64,000 bases of DNA from Chlorobium sp. (GCA_005862225.1 SZXV01000002.1:62001-126000); one strand, 5' to 3'. Shown: positions 8,335 through 16,035, numbered from the stretch's first letter. The notes: a model not told the origin generated them from the sequence alone. Numbers and translations: made by a program.

Positions 8335-11013
8335 ATGAATGATTTTTATTACCTGAGGCAAATTGAAAAGGAACTTGGAATCTATCTGGAGCAACTTGAC
8401 TGGAGCGCATGGAATAGTAAAGGATTTCAAGCAACTACCGGAAATCAGATAACTTGTATTGAATTATATGATTGTAAAATCATTGATCTTGCTCGAATTA
8501 TTGAACCGCTGTCTGGCCTATCTAACCTTTGTACTCTTAATGTTGCCAATAATCAAATAATTGACCTTAGTCCGTTGTCCAGTCTGTTGCAGCTATCCAC
8601 TCTTAACGTTTCGCATAATCAAGTAAGTGATCTCGGTCCGCTATCCGAAATGTCGAATCTTTCCCGTCTGGATGTTAGGGGGAATCAAGTGAGTAATCTC
8701 GGACCCCTGTCCAGACTGTCGAATCTTTCCTATCTTGATGTTTCTGGGAATCAAGTGAGTGATCTCGGTCCGCTGTCCAGACTGTCGAATCTTTCCTATC
8801 TCTATGTTTCGCATAATCTCATAAGTGACCTTGGTACGCTGACTGGGCTGTTGAATCTCTCTCGTCTTGATGTTTGGAATAATCCACTGAAAATTTTGCC
8901 TTTCTGGATTACTGAGTCTGAAATGGACATTCAATGGAGTTCAAGTGGTAAATATGGTTTCATCACGGTTTTAAATAATTCACTGGAAAAGCCGCCTCCT
9001 GAGATTGTCAGACAGGGAATCAATGCGGTCAAGAACTATTTCAGTCAGTTGGAAGAGCAGACAAGTGACTATCTTTTTGAGGCAAAACTACTAATTGTTG
9101 GCGAGCCGGGTGCGGGCAAAACCACTCTTGCCCGAAAACTCGAAAATCATGCTTGTGATTTACCTCATGAGGACGATACCACACGCGGTATTGATGTCAA
9201 TCCAATTTCATTTCCTGTCCACTCTGAAGACTTTCCTTCACTGGATGCCGAAAAACTTAGAGGGAAAGAGTTCAGGATGAATATCTGGGATTTTGGTGGG
9301 CAGGAAATCTATAAGGCTACCCACCGGTTTTTTCTCTCCAGCCGCTCAGTATATGCTTTGGTAATAGACAATCGTAAGGAGAATGAGGATTTAGATTACT
9401 GGCTTCATACTATTGAGATGTTTGGAGGAAACAGCCCGATTATTATCGTGCAGAATGAAAAACAGCAACGGAAACGCGATCTTGATCTTGCCACCCGACG
9501 GCAGCGGTTTGATAATATCCGTAATGTTCTTGCAGTTGATTTTGCTGATGAAAAACCAGATCGACTTTTCCAGCTTGAAACGGTTATTCGGCATCAGATC
9601 AGGGAGTTGCCCCATATCGGAACTTCTGTACCGGCACGCTGGGCAAGTGTCAGAGACGCACTTGAGCAGGAACAGCGCCAGACTATTTCCCAGCAAGAGT
9701 ATCTGGCACTCTGCCAGGAGGAGGGAATAACAAAGAATGAAGACGCATTTTTCCTCAGTAAGTATTTTCATGATATCGGCGTATTCCTTCACTTTCAAGA
9801 TGACAGTCTGCTCCGTAAAACAGTGTTCCTTAAACCGAACTGGGCAACAAGGGCTGTTTATAAACTGCTTGATCACCCCCTACTTGACCAACAACAAGGT
9901 CGCTTCAGCCGTAATGATGCCGCTATTATCTGGCAAGAGGCAGAGTATGATGAGCTTCGCGACGAACTCTTGCGCCTGATGCAGAAGTTTTTCCTGACCT
10001 ACGAGATTGACCAAACCGGTCATTACATTGTTCCGGAAAAACTTCCATCGGTTCAACCAGACTACTCGAAGAATTTGGACAACAGGTTGCAACTTCAATA
10101 CGTCTACAATCTCTTCATGCCAAGAGGCATCATCTCGCAATTCATTGTCAGGATGCACCGTTACATTACAAACAACAAGCTGGTATGGAAACGTGGCTGT
10201 ATTCTCGAACGAGAGGGCGCGGTAGCAGAGGTTATTGAACACTATACCAGACGGCATATTACCATCCACATTTCAGGGAAAAACAAGCGGGACTTTATGA
10301 CCATTATTGCTGACACTCTTGATGATATCAACAATGTCTATGAAAAAATGAAGATTGATAAGATGATTCCCTGCAGCTGCAGGGAATGTGCGGCTGCAGA
10401 AAAGCCCCATTTCTACAAATATGCCGATTTGAAACGCCGAATTGAAAGAGGGAAACAGGAAATTGAATGCGGCAACAGCTTTGATATGGTAAACGTCAGG
10501 CAGTTGATTGATGACGTTTTGAAACAAACGCAAAGACTCACCAATTCAGACAAACATACTCCATCACGTACCTCAAAAGTCTTTGTAAGCTACGCTCGTA
10601 AAGACGCGAAATATCTGAAACGACTACAAAACCATATCCAAGCAGCGAAAAACATAGGCATAGATATTGATGGTTGGGATGACAACAGAATTAACGCCGG
10701 GAAAAATTGGAAACAAGAGATTGAGAATGCCCTTGCCTTCGCAAAGGTGGGAGTGTTGTTGGTCAGCACCGATTTTCTTGCATCTGATTTCATCATGAAC
10801 AACGAGTTGCCTTCACTACTCGAATCTGCAGAAAAAAATGGCACAACTATTTTGTCGCTTATCATCAAACCCTGCCTGTACAACGAAAGCGAATTATCAA
10901 TGTTTCAGGCTATCAATAATCCCGATGAAGCATTTACAGATCTTTCAGAAGCAGAACAAGAGAAGCGCTATCTCAAACTTGTCAAGAGAATAACCGAATT
11001 ATTACAGGAATAA
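8335..11013 (+). CDS. LRR-Roc-COR protein with C-terminal TIR domain (TIR-Roco)
   Basis: The 892-residue protein has, in order: about six 22-residue leucine-rich repeats (62-190; LxxLxVSxNQVSDLGPLSxL); a Roc GTPase (P-loop GEPGAGKTT at 256-264, DFGGQE at 319-324, a weak QNEK G4-like motif near 373); a COR dimerisation region (about 430-660); a linker with CSCxxC plus a further Cys-rich segment that may bind metal; and a TIR domain (about 748-890; FVSYARKD, DGWDDNRI). E824 (in FIMNNEL) is the candidate NADase glutamate. Roco proteins are known from Chlorobium; TIR domains in bacteria are often NAD-degrading immune effectors. It starts 5 bp after hsdM, so co-transcription is likely. The gene is AT-richer than hsdR/hsdM, suggesting separate acquisition. 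A role in phage defence is inference. Confidence 0.9.
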   Translation: MNDFYYLRQIEKELGIYLEQLDWSAWNSKGFQATTGNQITCIELYDCKIIDLARIIEPLSGLSNLCTLNVANNQIIDLSPLSSLLQLSTLNVSHNQVSDLGPLSEMSNLSRLDVRGNQVSNLGPLSRLSNLSYLDVSGNQVSDLGPLSRLSNLSYLYVSHNLISDLGTLTGLLNLSRLDVWNNPLKILPFWITESEMDIQWSSSGKYGFITVLNNSLEKPPPEIVRQGINAVKNYFSQLEEQTSDYLFEAKLLIVGEPGAGKTTLARKLENHACDLPHEDDTTRGIDVNPISFPVHSEDFPSLDAEKLRGKEFRMNIWDFGGQEIYKATHRFFLSSRSVYALVIDNRKENEDLDYWLHTIEMFGGNSPIIIVQNEKQQRKRDLDLATRRQRFDNIRNVLAVDFADEKPDRLFQLETVIRHQIRELPHIGTSVPARWASVRDALEQEQRQTISQQEYLALCQEEGITKNEDAFFLSKYFHDIGVFLHFQDDSLLRKTVFLKPNWATRAVYKLLDHPLLDQQQGRFSRNDAAIIWQEAEYDELRDELLRLMQKFFLTYEIDQTGHYIVPEKLPSVQPDYSKNLDNRLQLQYVYNLFMPRGIISQFIVRMHRYITNNKLVWKRGCILEREGAVAEVIEHYTRRHITIHISGKNKRDFMTIIADTLDDINNVYEKMKIDKMIPCSCRECAAAEKPHFYKYADLKRRIERGKQEIECGNSFDMVNVRQLIDDVLKQTQRLTNSDKHTPSRTSKVFVSYARKDAKYLKRLQNHIQAAKNIGIDIDGWDDNRINAGKNWKQEIENALAFAKVGVLLVSTDFLASDFIMNNELPSLLESAEKNGTTILSLIIKPCLYNESELSMFQAINNPDEAFTDLSEAEQEKRYLKLVKRITELLQE

Positions 11014-11080
11014 CCGCGACAGTGCCGGGATTCCGGAAAATGGTACGATCGGTATTCCTCATCATAGCTTCCCGCTTGAA
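10935..11080 (+). repeat. direct repeat, copy 1 (Roco 3' end and downstream)
   Basis: The last codons of the Roco-TIR gene and about 70 bp beyond recur at 13735-13873. Shared blocks include CTCAAACTTGTCAA, AATTATTACAGGAATAA, AAAATGGTACGATCGG and AGCTTCCCGCTTGAA, with scattered substitutions between the copies. The shared part covers the last codons of a Roco gene and the last codons of a convergent GNAT gene. Confidence 0.85.
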
Positions 11081-11283
11081 AAAAGGACTGCATGGATAGT
11101 TTTAAGCGGCAACAGGAGCGAAAGCGGCAGATCCAGCATCGGAACAGCACCATAGCTTGCGTACCATTCTGCAACTCGCGTATTTTTGGCATCAATCAGA
11201 AGGGCCAGGCCTCCAGCCTGTGCTGCCAGCAGAATAGAACGGTGCCCAGCAGCAATGGCTGCCTTCTTATTTTGTTTAATCAT
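11062..11283 (-). pseudogene. GNAT acetyltransferase, N-terminally truncated remnant
   Basis: The 73-codon frame ends with ALLIDAKNTRVAEWYASYGAVPMLDLPLSLLLPLKTI, the C-terminal half of TacT-like GNAT toxins (AxxxWYxxxGF...LPLxTI). The acetyl-CoA binding motif, which should lie further upstream, is absent. Its ATG overlaps the stop of the ParE-type gene, which suggests that recombination joined the two. GNAT toxins of this type normally follow a DUF1778 antitoxin. A DUF1778 gene without its toxin is found at 13880-14167, so the two are probably leftovers of duplicated TacAT-type units. Confidence 0.75.
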
Positions 11284-11583
11284 AAAGGGTTAGTCTTGAG
11301 TGGTCAAGCAGTTGTGAACCGTGATAGACCGTTAAAAGCTCTACCATATCGCTTTTCACTCTGTACACTATGCGATAGCTCCCAAAAAGAATTTCTCGAA
11401 TGGCAGGATCGTTCAATTCAGGTACTGATCTACCGGAATAAGGGAAATCTGTTAAACGATCAACGGCTGACAGCACATCTATTGCAAATAGACTGGCATA
11501 GTGTTCGGAATCCACAGCAATAAAATTTGCAATCGCTTCCAAATCATCTGCTGCTGCTGAGGAGTCCACCTTATTTCAACCAT
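11276..11583 (-). pseudogene. ParE/RelE-type toxin with a frameshift near the start
   Basis: The protein body DDLEAIANFIAVDSEHYA ... FPYSGRSVPEL ... REILFGSYRIVYRV ... LLTVYHG is a typical ParE-family toxin. The expected start MVEIRWTPQ is encoded from the ATG at 11583, but that frame runs into a CAG-repeat tract (four CAGs) and leaves the toxin frame by one base. The toxin frame itself can only begin at a GTG at 11569, losing the first strand. The ATG overlaps the antitoxin stop region, the normal coupling. The frame break fits loss of one base in the CAG tract. It is probably inactive, matching the disruption of its antitoxin. Confidence 0.75.
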
Positions 11584-11723
11584 TTCGACATTCTTTCTGT
11601 TACTTCCAGGTGAGATAAAGTTTCTCCTGCATCCGCCTGCTGGATTCCCCTCTCAACTTTCGCGATAAAAAGCAGACGCTCCATAGCCTCCTCAAAGGTG
11701 ATATCGGCAGGTAGCGTTTCAAC
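11571..11723 (-). pseudogene. antitoxin gene, 3' part, cut by insertion sequence
   Basis: Minus-strand reading gives LPADITFEEAMERLLFIAKV, then ERGIQQADAGETLSHLEV, then TERMSKWLK and stop. It is close to the intact copy at 15013-15237, which shows what is missing: the first dozen codons, found on the far side of the IS at 13572-13609. The gene would be the antitoxin of the ParE-type toxin just downstream. The final 8 bp (GTTTCAAC, 11716-11723) are the left target-site duplication. Confidence 0.85.
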
Positions 11724-13571
11724 GGAAGTTCCAGCAGTAGCAGAACGAAAAATCCCTATAAGGTTTTATTATAAAATAATTTACGTTTAATGGCGAGTTT
11801 TTTCCTTGTGACTACATCGACATTTTTAGCCTCAATGATTGCTGGTAGTGTAATTCCGGCAGCAGCAAGCAACTCTGCGGCAAGTCCTTTCGACTGAGGA
11901 ATTTTCTGGCAGCTTGCCTCATTGAGAGTGACAATCGTGCTGCGTATGGCACCGAGTTCATCGATTCCTTCCGGCACCGTGCATTCACATTTTTTCCAGA
12001 GTTCTGATAACTGTCGCTCGATTTTGTAGGCAAGCATGACTGCAAAAACATGGCCACGAGTGCTGGCTTCTGTTCGCACATGAACAGGCCTGATTTCAAG
12101 GTGACTTTGTTTGAATGTCCGGAAAGCATGCTCTACTTTTGCCAGATCTTTGTATCGGTCGTGAACTTCTTGAGTCGAAAGAACCTCCTTCTTTACATCG
12201 GTTTTGATCACATAGCAACCGTCAAGAAGGCCAGCTCCTTTCAGTATTTCTTCATTGACCGTTACCTTGAACACCCGTTCCTGATTGGTTAGCTCCAGGA
12301 CATCATTTAATTTGTACTGGTTGATCTTTTTCTGGAGAAACCGTAACGCAACATCATGGTCACGTTTGACAGAACCTGCTAAATAGCTGTTTTTCTCCTC
12401 AACAAAACGCTGAATTTTATTGACCCGTTCTTGGCGATTCTTTGCCATCTCTGCCTTTCGAACAGGATTTCTTCTCAGCACATATCGTACGCCATCTGTT
12501 GAATTTTCAACCTCATACAGTTCTGTGTCGAAAAAATCCATTTGCAATACCTCTGCCTTCAGCAGTGTTCTGATCTCTGGTTTCGACAGTGAGGTGATGT
12601 AATGAAATCCAGCATCGGTCAACTCTTTGGCCTGTGGCGTTTTGATCATGCCCTTGTCGCCAACCATTGTTATCTCCTCAATTCCAAACGTCTTGGCAAC
12701 GGTGCGAATCTGTTCTGCAACCGTTGACTTGTCGCCGGTATTGCCTGCAAAGACACGGACGGCAACCGGATCGCCATCTGCTGTACACAACAAGCCAAGA
12801 ACAATCTGCTTCTTTCCCTTTTTGCCATCCCGGTTGTAACCAAAGGCAGCAAGAACATTCTCCATCCCTTCAAGATATGATGAAGTAACATCATACAGCA
12901 GTAATTCCCGACCAGCACCTGCTGAATTATGCTTGAATAACTGCTTCTCGATGCGCTCCTGATTGTCCGTCAGCCACGCCAGGTTGGCGTACAGATCATC
13001 CTCAGTAAAACTCTCTACTTCAAGCACATCACAGGCGCCATAACTTGCAGCCATTCTGACTGCACCCAAACGAGAACCCTGCCCGATCAATCGCGCAATG
13101 ATCTGCCACAACGCAAGCTTGCCTTGACGGCTACTGCCAAGCGCCTTACTGATACCAAGCCTTTCAGCAAGCGTTTTCAGCGCATACACCACACCAACAC
13201 GAAGGCCGTCATAAAGCTCGACATCCTCGATATTCAGCAGTGCGGACAAATTGTCTTTGTATTTTAGTGCAAGTTTTATGGCGGCGACTTCTGCTGCTGA
13301 ACATTTGGAAATTTTGCCCAGAGTGCGATTTTTGACCTTGCCATCTTCGCGATACGATTCACGAAACAGATACCGATAATAGGTTTTTCCGTTGATGGTG
13401 GTTTTGCTTGTATCGATATACATTGTGACTATATCAAGATTTCTTATACTACTTCATAATATAAGAAAAAACCTTTAATATACAAATAAATTAGTGACTA
13501 CATTTTTCGCGCTTTTTCGCCTTAAAAGTACTGCTTATAACGAGTTAGTCAAAAAAGAGGCTGGAACTTCC
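11724..13571 (-). mobile_element. complete insertion sequence, 1848 bp, IS4/IS1634-like
   Basis: The element is bounded by a perfect 12-bp terminal inverted repeat (GGAAGTTCCAGC at 11724-11735, GCTGGAACTTCC at 13560-13571). It is flanked by an 8-bp direct repeat GTTTCAAC (11716-11723 and 13572-13579). Comparison with the uninterrupted sequence at 15013-15237 confirms the insertion point. It contains one transposase gene on the minus strand. All parts look intact, so it may still move. Family assignment is by transposase resemblance and not certain. Confidence 0.92.
11756..13423 (-). CDS. DDE transposase, IS4/IS1634-like
   Basis: This 555-residue transposase has a DDE catalytic core of the IS4 superfamily: the first Asp in LLYDVTSSYLEG, the second in MVGDKGMI, and the Glu in KVEHAFRTFKQSHLEIRPVHV near the C-terminus. 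The N-terminal part (YYRYLFRESYREDGKVKNRTLG) is the usual short segment before the DNA-binding region. It is intact and fills nearly the whole IS. The start ATG (13423) lies 148 bp inside the right end, so its promoter should lie within 13424-13571. Confidence 0.92.
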   Translation of the reverse strand: MYIDTSKTTINGKTYYRYLFRESYREDGKVKNRTLGKISKCSAAEVAAIKLALKYKDNLSALLNIEDVELYDGLRVGVVYALKTLAERLGISKALGSSRQGKLALWQIIARLIGQGSRLGAVRMAASYGACDVLEVESFTEDDLYANLAWLTDNQERIEKQLFKHNSAGAGRELLLYDVTSSYLEGMENVLAAFGYNRDGKKGKKQIVLGLLCTADGDPVAVRVFAGNTGDKSTVAEQIRTVAKTFGIEEITMVGDKGMIKTPQAKELTDAGFHYITSLSKPEIRTLLKAEVLQMDFFDTELYEVENSTDGVRYVLRRNPVRKAEMAKNRQERVNKIQRFVEEKNSYLAGSVKRDHDVALRFLQKKINQYKLNDVLELTNQERVFKVTVNEEILKGAGLLDGCYVIKTDVKKEVLSTQEVHDRYKDLAKVEHAFRTFKQSHLEIRPVHVRTEASTRGHVFAVMLAYKIERQLSELWKKCECTVPEGIDELGAIRSTIVTLNEASCQKIPQSKGLAAELLAAAGITLPAIIEAKNVDVVTRKKLAIKRKLFYNKTL

Positions 13572-13609
13572 GTTTCAACTGCTATCATAATTTTCTCTTT
13601 TGCCGTCAT
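13572..13609 (-). pseudogene. antitoxin gene, 5' part (other side of the IS)
   Basis: Starting at the ATG at 13609 the minus strand encodes MTAKEKIMIAVET, matching MTAKEKIIQAVET of the intact copy at 15237. It then runs into the IS at the GTTTCAAC duplication. A good ribosome binding site (GGAG) precedes the ATG. Confidence 0.85.
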
Positions 13610-13734
13610 AGCATATCTCCTTTTTTATGTGCTTGAACCATGGGTAAGTGTAAGTTACTTTACCCTGTCGAAGATTCCTTGATTATTGTCTTCCCATGTA
13701 ATTGCGCATTATCATAACAGGTTATGATGAGAGC

Positions 13735-13873
13735 GCTTGCAAGATTCAGCAATGTTCAAGAGCACTCAAACTTGTCAAAAGAATAACCAAATTATTACAG
13801 GAATAAACGCTGTGGCACCGAGATTCCAGAAAATGGTACGATCGGCATTCCTCATCACAGCTTCCCGCTTGAA
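13735..13873 (+). repeat. direct repeat, copy 2: remnant of a second Roco gene 3' end
   Basis: The stretch repeats the end of the Roco-TIR gene, encoding LKLVKRITKLLQE and stop, and its downstream sequence, with about 10-15 percent changes by eye. No other part of a Roco gene is present upstream, so this is a fragment. On the minus strand the last five codons of the convergent GNAT gene (SSGKL and stop) also survive, directly after the DUF1778 stop. Confidence 0.8.
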
Positions 13874-13879
13874 GCAACA

Positions 13880-14167
13880 TTATCGCTTCGGCAAAGCAAA
13901 TGCGGCTGCCATGAGTTTTTCGTTTGGAGCAGGTGGCTCTTCCAGCAAATTTAGAAGTTGCGCATGATCCCTTTCTGTCAAAATTATTCGCTCATTCTGC
14001 TCGATCACCTTTCGAGCCTCAGCAACAACAGTTCTGGTAACGAACTCGGTCAAATCCCTATGCTGCATCGCCGCAGCTCGCACAAGAAGAGACTTCTTAT
14101 CTGAAGCAATCCGCAACGAAAGTCGTGAGTTGCTTTCTACTGGAATTTGTGGCACGGTCGCCTTCAT
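13880..14167 (-). CDS. DUF1778 (TacA-like) antitoxin, toxin partner deleted
   Basis: The frame from the ATG at 14167 gives 95 residues: a ribbon-helix-helix start (SRLSLRIASDKKSLLVRAAAMQHRDLTEFV), then VVAEARKVIEQNERIILTERD, and a C-terminal tail APNEKLMAAA. This is the usual DUF1778 layout. Such antitoxins neutralise a downstream GNAT toxin that acetylates aminoacyl-tRNA. Here only the last five GNAT codons follow. A further upstream start (14272) is possible but would add 35 residues without family resemblance. Two GTACGT direct repeats about 15 bp apart at 14170-14192 could be the operator. Confidence 0.85.
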   Translation of the reverse strand: MKATVPQIPVESNSRLSLRIASDKKSLLVRAAAMQHRDLTEFVTRTVVAEARKVIEQNERIILTERDHAQLLNLLEEPPAPNEKLMAAAFALPKR

Positions 14168-14362
14168 TTGGTACGTATTAAAATTGTACGTCAAGTTACA
14201 GAATTCTTCAACGTGTGCAAAAATTGGCCGGTAGTCCAGCCGAACCTCGTGTTTATTCTTCGTTAAACCCAAGAAAAGATTGTTGCTTGCGAAAAAGCCT
14301 TTTTTTAAATAATTTTTTTATCTTGAAAAAAGAATTCTGATATCGAAGAACGATACTAATCT

Positions 14363-14629
14363 GTGCATAAAAAGCAGCAAAAAATTTTAAATCAGATCTT
14401 TGAAGATCCCGTCCGCTCTGATGTGAAGTGGAGCGATATTGAAAAACTGTTGCTTGGGTTGGGTGCAGAAATTTCAGAAGGAAAAGGTTCAAGGGTGCGG
14501 ATTTTTCTGAATGGGGTACGTGCCGTCTTTCACAGGCCGCATCCTGAAAAAGAGTGCGATAAAGGTGCTCTTAAATCGATGAGACGTTTTTTACAAGAAG
14601 CAGGAATGGACTACCATGCTGAACTATAA
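14363..14629 (+). CDS. hicA: HicA family toxin
   Basis: The 88-residue protein has the HicA double-stranded RNA-binding-like fold signature: KWSDIEKLLLGLGAEISEGKGSRVRI, followed by FHRPHPEKECDKGALKSMRRFLQEAG. HicA toxins are ribosome-independent mRNA interferases. This one belongs to the subgroup with GSR and HRPHP rather than the classical GSH motif. It starts with GTG and overlaps hicB by 14 bp, which implies translational coupling. The order toxin then antitoxin is typical of HicAB. Confidence 0.9.
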   Translation: MHKKQQKILNQIFEDPVRSDVKWSDIEKLLLGLGAEISEGKGSRVRIFLNGVRAVFHRPHPEKECDKGALKSMRRFLQEAGMDYHAEL

Positions 14630-14933
14630 AGGTTATACCGGGCATATTGAATTTGATGATGAAGCGGGACTGTTTCATGGCGAAGTTCTTGACACAAAAG
14701 ATGTTGTCACTTTTCAGGGACGGAGTGTTGATGAAATCGTGCAAGCCTTCAGGGACTCTGTCGATGATTATCTTGACTTTTGTGCAGAGCGGAAAGAAAA
14801 ACCGGATAAGCCATTTTCCGGCAAATTTGTGCTGCGAATGAACCCTGAACTACACCACGCTATTCATCTCAAGGCCGTCAAAGCGGGGAAAAGCCTGAAC
14901 AAATGGGTCAATGATACGCTTCAATCGGCATGA
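14616..14933 (+). CDS. hicB: HicB family antitoxin
   Basis: This 105-residue protein has an N-terminal partially degraded RNase-H-like domain (GYTGHIEFDDEAGLFHGEV, GRSVDEIVQAFRDSVDDYLDFC). A C-terminal ribbon-helix-helix DNA-binding segment follows (LRMNPELHHAIHLKAVKAGKSLNKWVNDTL). This is the standard HicB architecture: it binds HicA and represses the operon. Both genes of the pair look intact, unlike the neighbouring toxin-antitoxin units. Confidence 0.92.
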   Translation: MLNYKGYTGHIEFDDEAGLFHGEVLDTKDVVTFQGRSVDEIVQAFRDSVDDYLDFCAERKEKPDKPFSGKFVLRMNPELHHAIHLKAVKAGKSLNKWVNDTLQSA

Positions 14934-15012
14934 AGGGTTATTGTGCTTGTTTATCATGAGAACAGGGCTTTTCGGACGAGTGTTAATGGCTTACAGTACG
15001 TACTGTTATGCT

Positions 15013-15237
15013 TTACAGGATGCGTTGAACGCGATAGATGGAAAATAGCTTGGCATAGTTCCACCATTTCGACATTCTTTCTTTGACGTCCAGGTGAGAC
15101 AGAGTTTCTCCTGCATCCGCTTGCTGGATTCCTCTCTCAACTTTTGCTATAAAAAGAAGACGCTCCATAGCCTCCTCAAATGTGGTATCGGCAGGAAGCG
15201 TTTCAACTGCTTGAATAATTTTCTCTTTTGCCGTCAT
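15013..15237 (-). CDS. orphan antitoxin, intact paralogue of the IS-split gene
   Basis: This gene starts MTAKEKIIQAVETLPADTTF and matches the split antitoxin at 11571-13609 almost residue for residue up to ERMSKW. After that the reading frame runs on into unrelated sequence (NYAKLFSIYRVQRIL), and no ParE-type toxin follows. The downstream toxin has therefore been deleted, leaving an antitoxin with a replaced C-terminus. The family has no name I can give with certainty; its role as ParE partner is inferred from the other copy. Confidence 0.65.
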   Translation of the reverse strand: MTAKEKIIQAVETLPADTTFEEAMERLLFIAKVERGIQQADAGETLSHLDVKERMSKWWNYAKLFSIYRVQRIL

Positions 15238-15428
15238 AGCAAATCTACTTTTTCATATTTTTCTTTTTTCGTTCCACGTTGCCATGCGCCAGCATGCGTA
15301 CAACGTCTTGAAGCTTTCAAACGCAACCTTTACAAGAATAGAGCGGCACCTGCCCAATTTACCCGTGGCCGATGCTGAACCATCGAATCAGCCACCAGGA
15401 CTCTTGACGATCCTGCAATACCATCCAC

Positions 15429-15674
15429 TCAAGCGCCTTTTTGGGCATGCTGTATATCCCAGACAATAGTATCGGAACTAAAATCCTGTTCATTGGGCCA
15501 CATAATTCCATGATGAGCCGGGCGAACTCGGCGGAAATACGTTTCATCCTGAAGCTCTTTAAACGCACTGCCACGCAAATACGGCTTAACATCAAACGTC
15601 CCCGACACACCGCTGCTCGTCACAATTTCTATAAGGAAGTCATCCTGGGCAATAGCGCTTATAATTTTATCCAT
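15429..15674 (-). CDS. DUF2442 domain protein
   Basis: The 81-residue protein carries the DUF2442 pattern: FLIEIVTSSGVSGTFDVKPYL, GSAFKELQDETYFRRVRP and GIMWPNEQDFSSDTI. The function is unknown. DUF2442 genes frequently follow DUF4160 genes, as here (11 bp gap), and the pair is often found among toxin-antitoxin modules. Small size and a two-gene operon fit a toxin-antitoxin-like role, but that is inference. Confidence 0.85.
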   Translation of the reverse strand: MDKIISAIAQDDFLIEIVTSSGVSGTFDVKPYLRGSAFKELQDETYFRRVRPAHHGIMWPNEQDFSSDTIVWDIQHAQKGA

Positions 15675-15685
15675 CTCTTTTCCGC

Positions 15686-15955
15686 TTATTTTAACGGGTC
15701 AATCTTAAAAACGGGTTCACCAGCAACGGCCAGCTTCCAGTCCGCCATCAAATCTTCTTTATGAATCTCAATCCATGCCTGCACCAGTTTCATTTTGGCT
15801 GGTGGCAAGCTACCATTAAGCACCTCACCATCTGCGATGGCTATTGATGCCTGATGATCTCCGTATTCAGCATGAATATGTGGACACGCATGTTTTTTGT
15901 TGTCATAAAAGTACATCAAGATAAGAATTCCATAAAACATTGATATGGTAGGCAT
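15686..15955 (-). CDS. DUF4160 domain protein
   Basis: The ATG at 15955 gives 89 residues starting MPTISMFYGILILMYFYDN, followed by HACPHIHAEYGDHQASIAIADGEVLNGSLP and KLVQAWIEIHKEDLMADW. This is the DUF4160 signature (PTIxxFxGIxIxMYxxDHxPPHxHxxY). The usual DH is changed to DN in this copy. An AAGGGA ribosome binding site lies ten bases upstream, which favours this start over a longer frame to 16012. It pairs with the DUF2442 gene downstream. Confidence 0.87.
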   Translation of the reverse strand: MPTISMFYGILILMYFYDNKKHACPHIHAEYGDHQASIAIADGEVLNGSLPPAKMKLVQAWIEIHKEDLMADWKLAVAGEPVFKIDPLK

Positions 15956-16035
15956 GCGACTTATCCCTTTGGGTATTTTCTTTTTGCTTGAAACGTCATC
16001 GCGTTTTCGCAACGGACTTTTTGCACTTCAACTCC

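Noticed and set aside
8641-8934. Short DNA repeats of about 66 bp in the 5' part of the Roco gene, considered as a separate repeat element
   Set aside because: They are the codons of the leucine-rich repeats, in frame, and need no other explanation.
11014-15960. Prophage or integrative element spanning the toxin-antitoxin cluster
   Set aside because: No integrase, phage structural gene, tRNA or attachment-site pair was seen; the only mobile element visible is the single IS.
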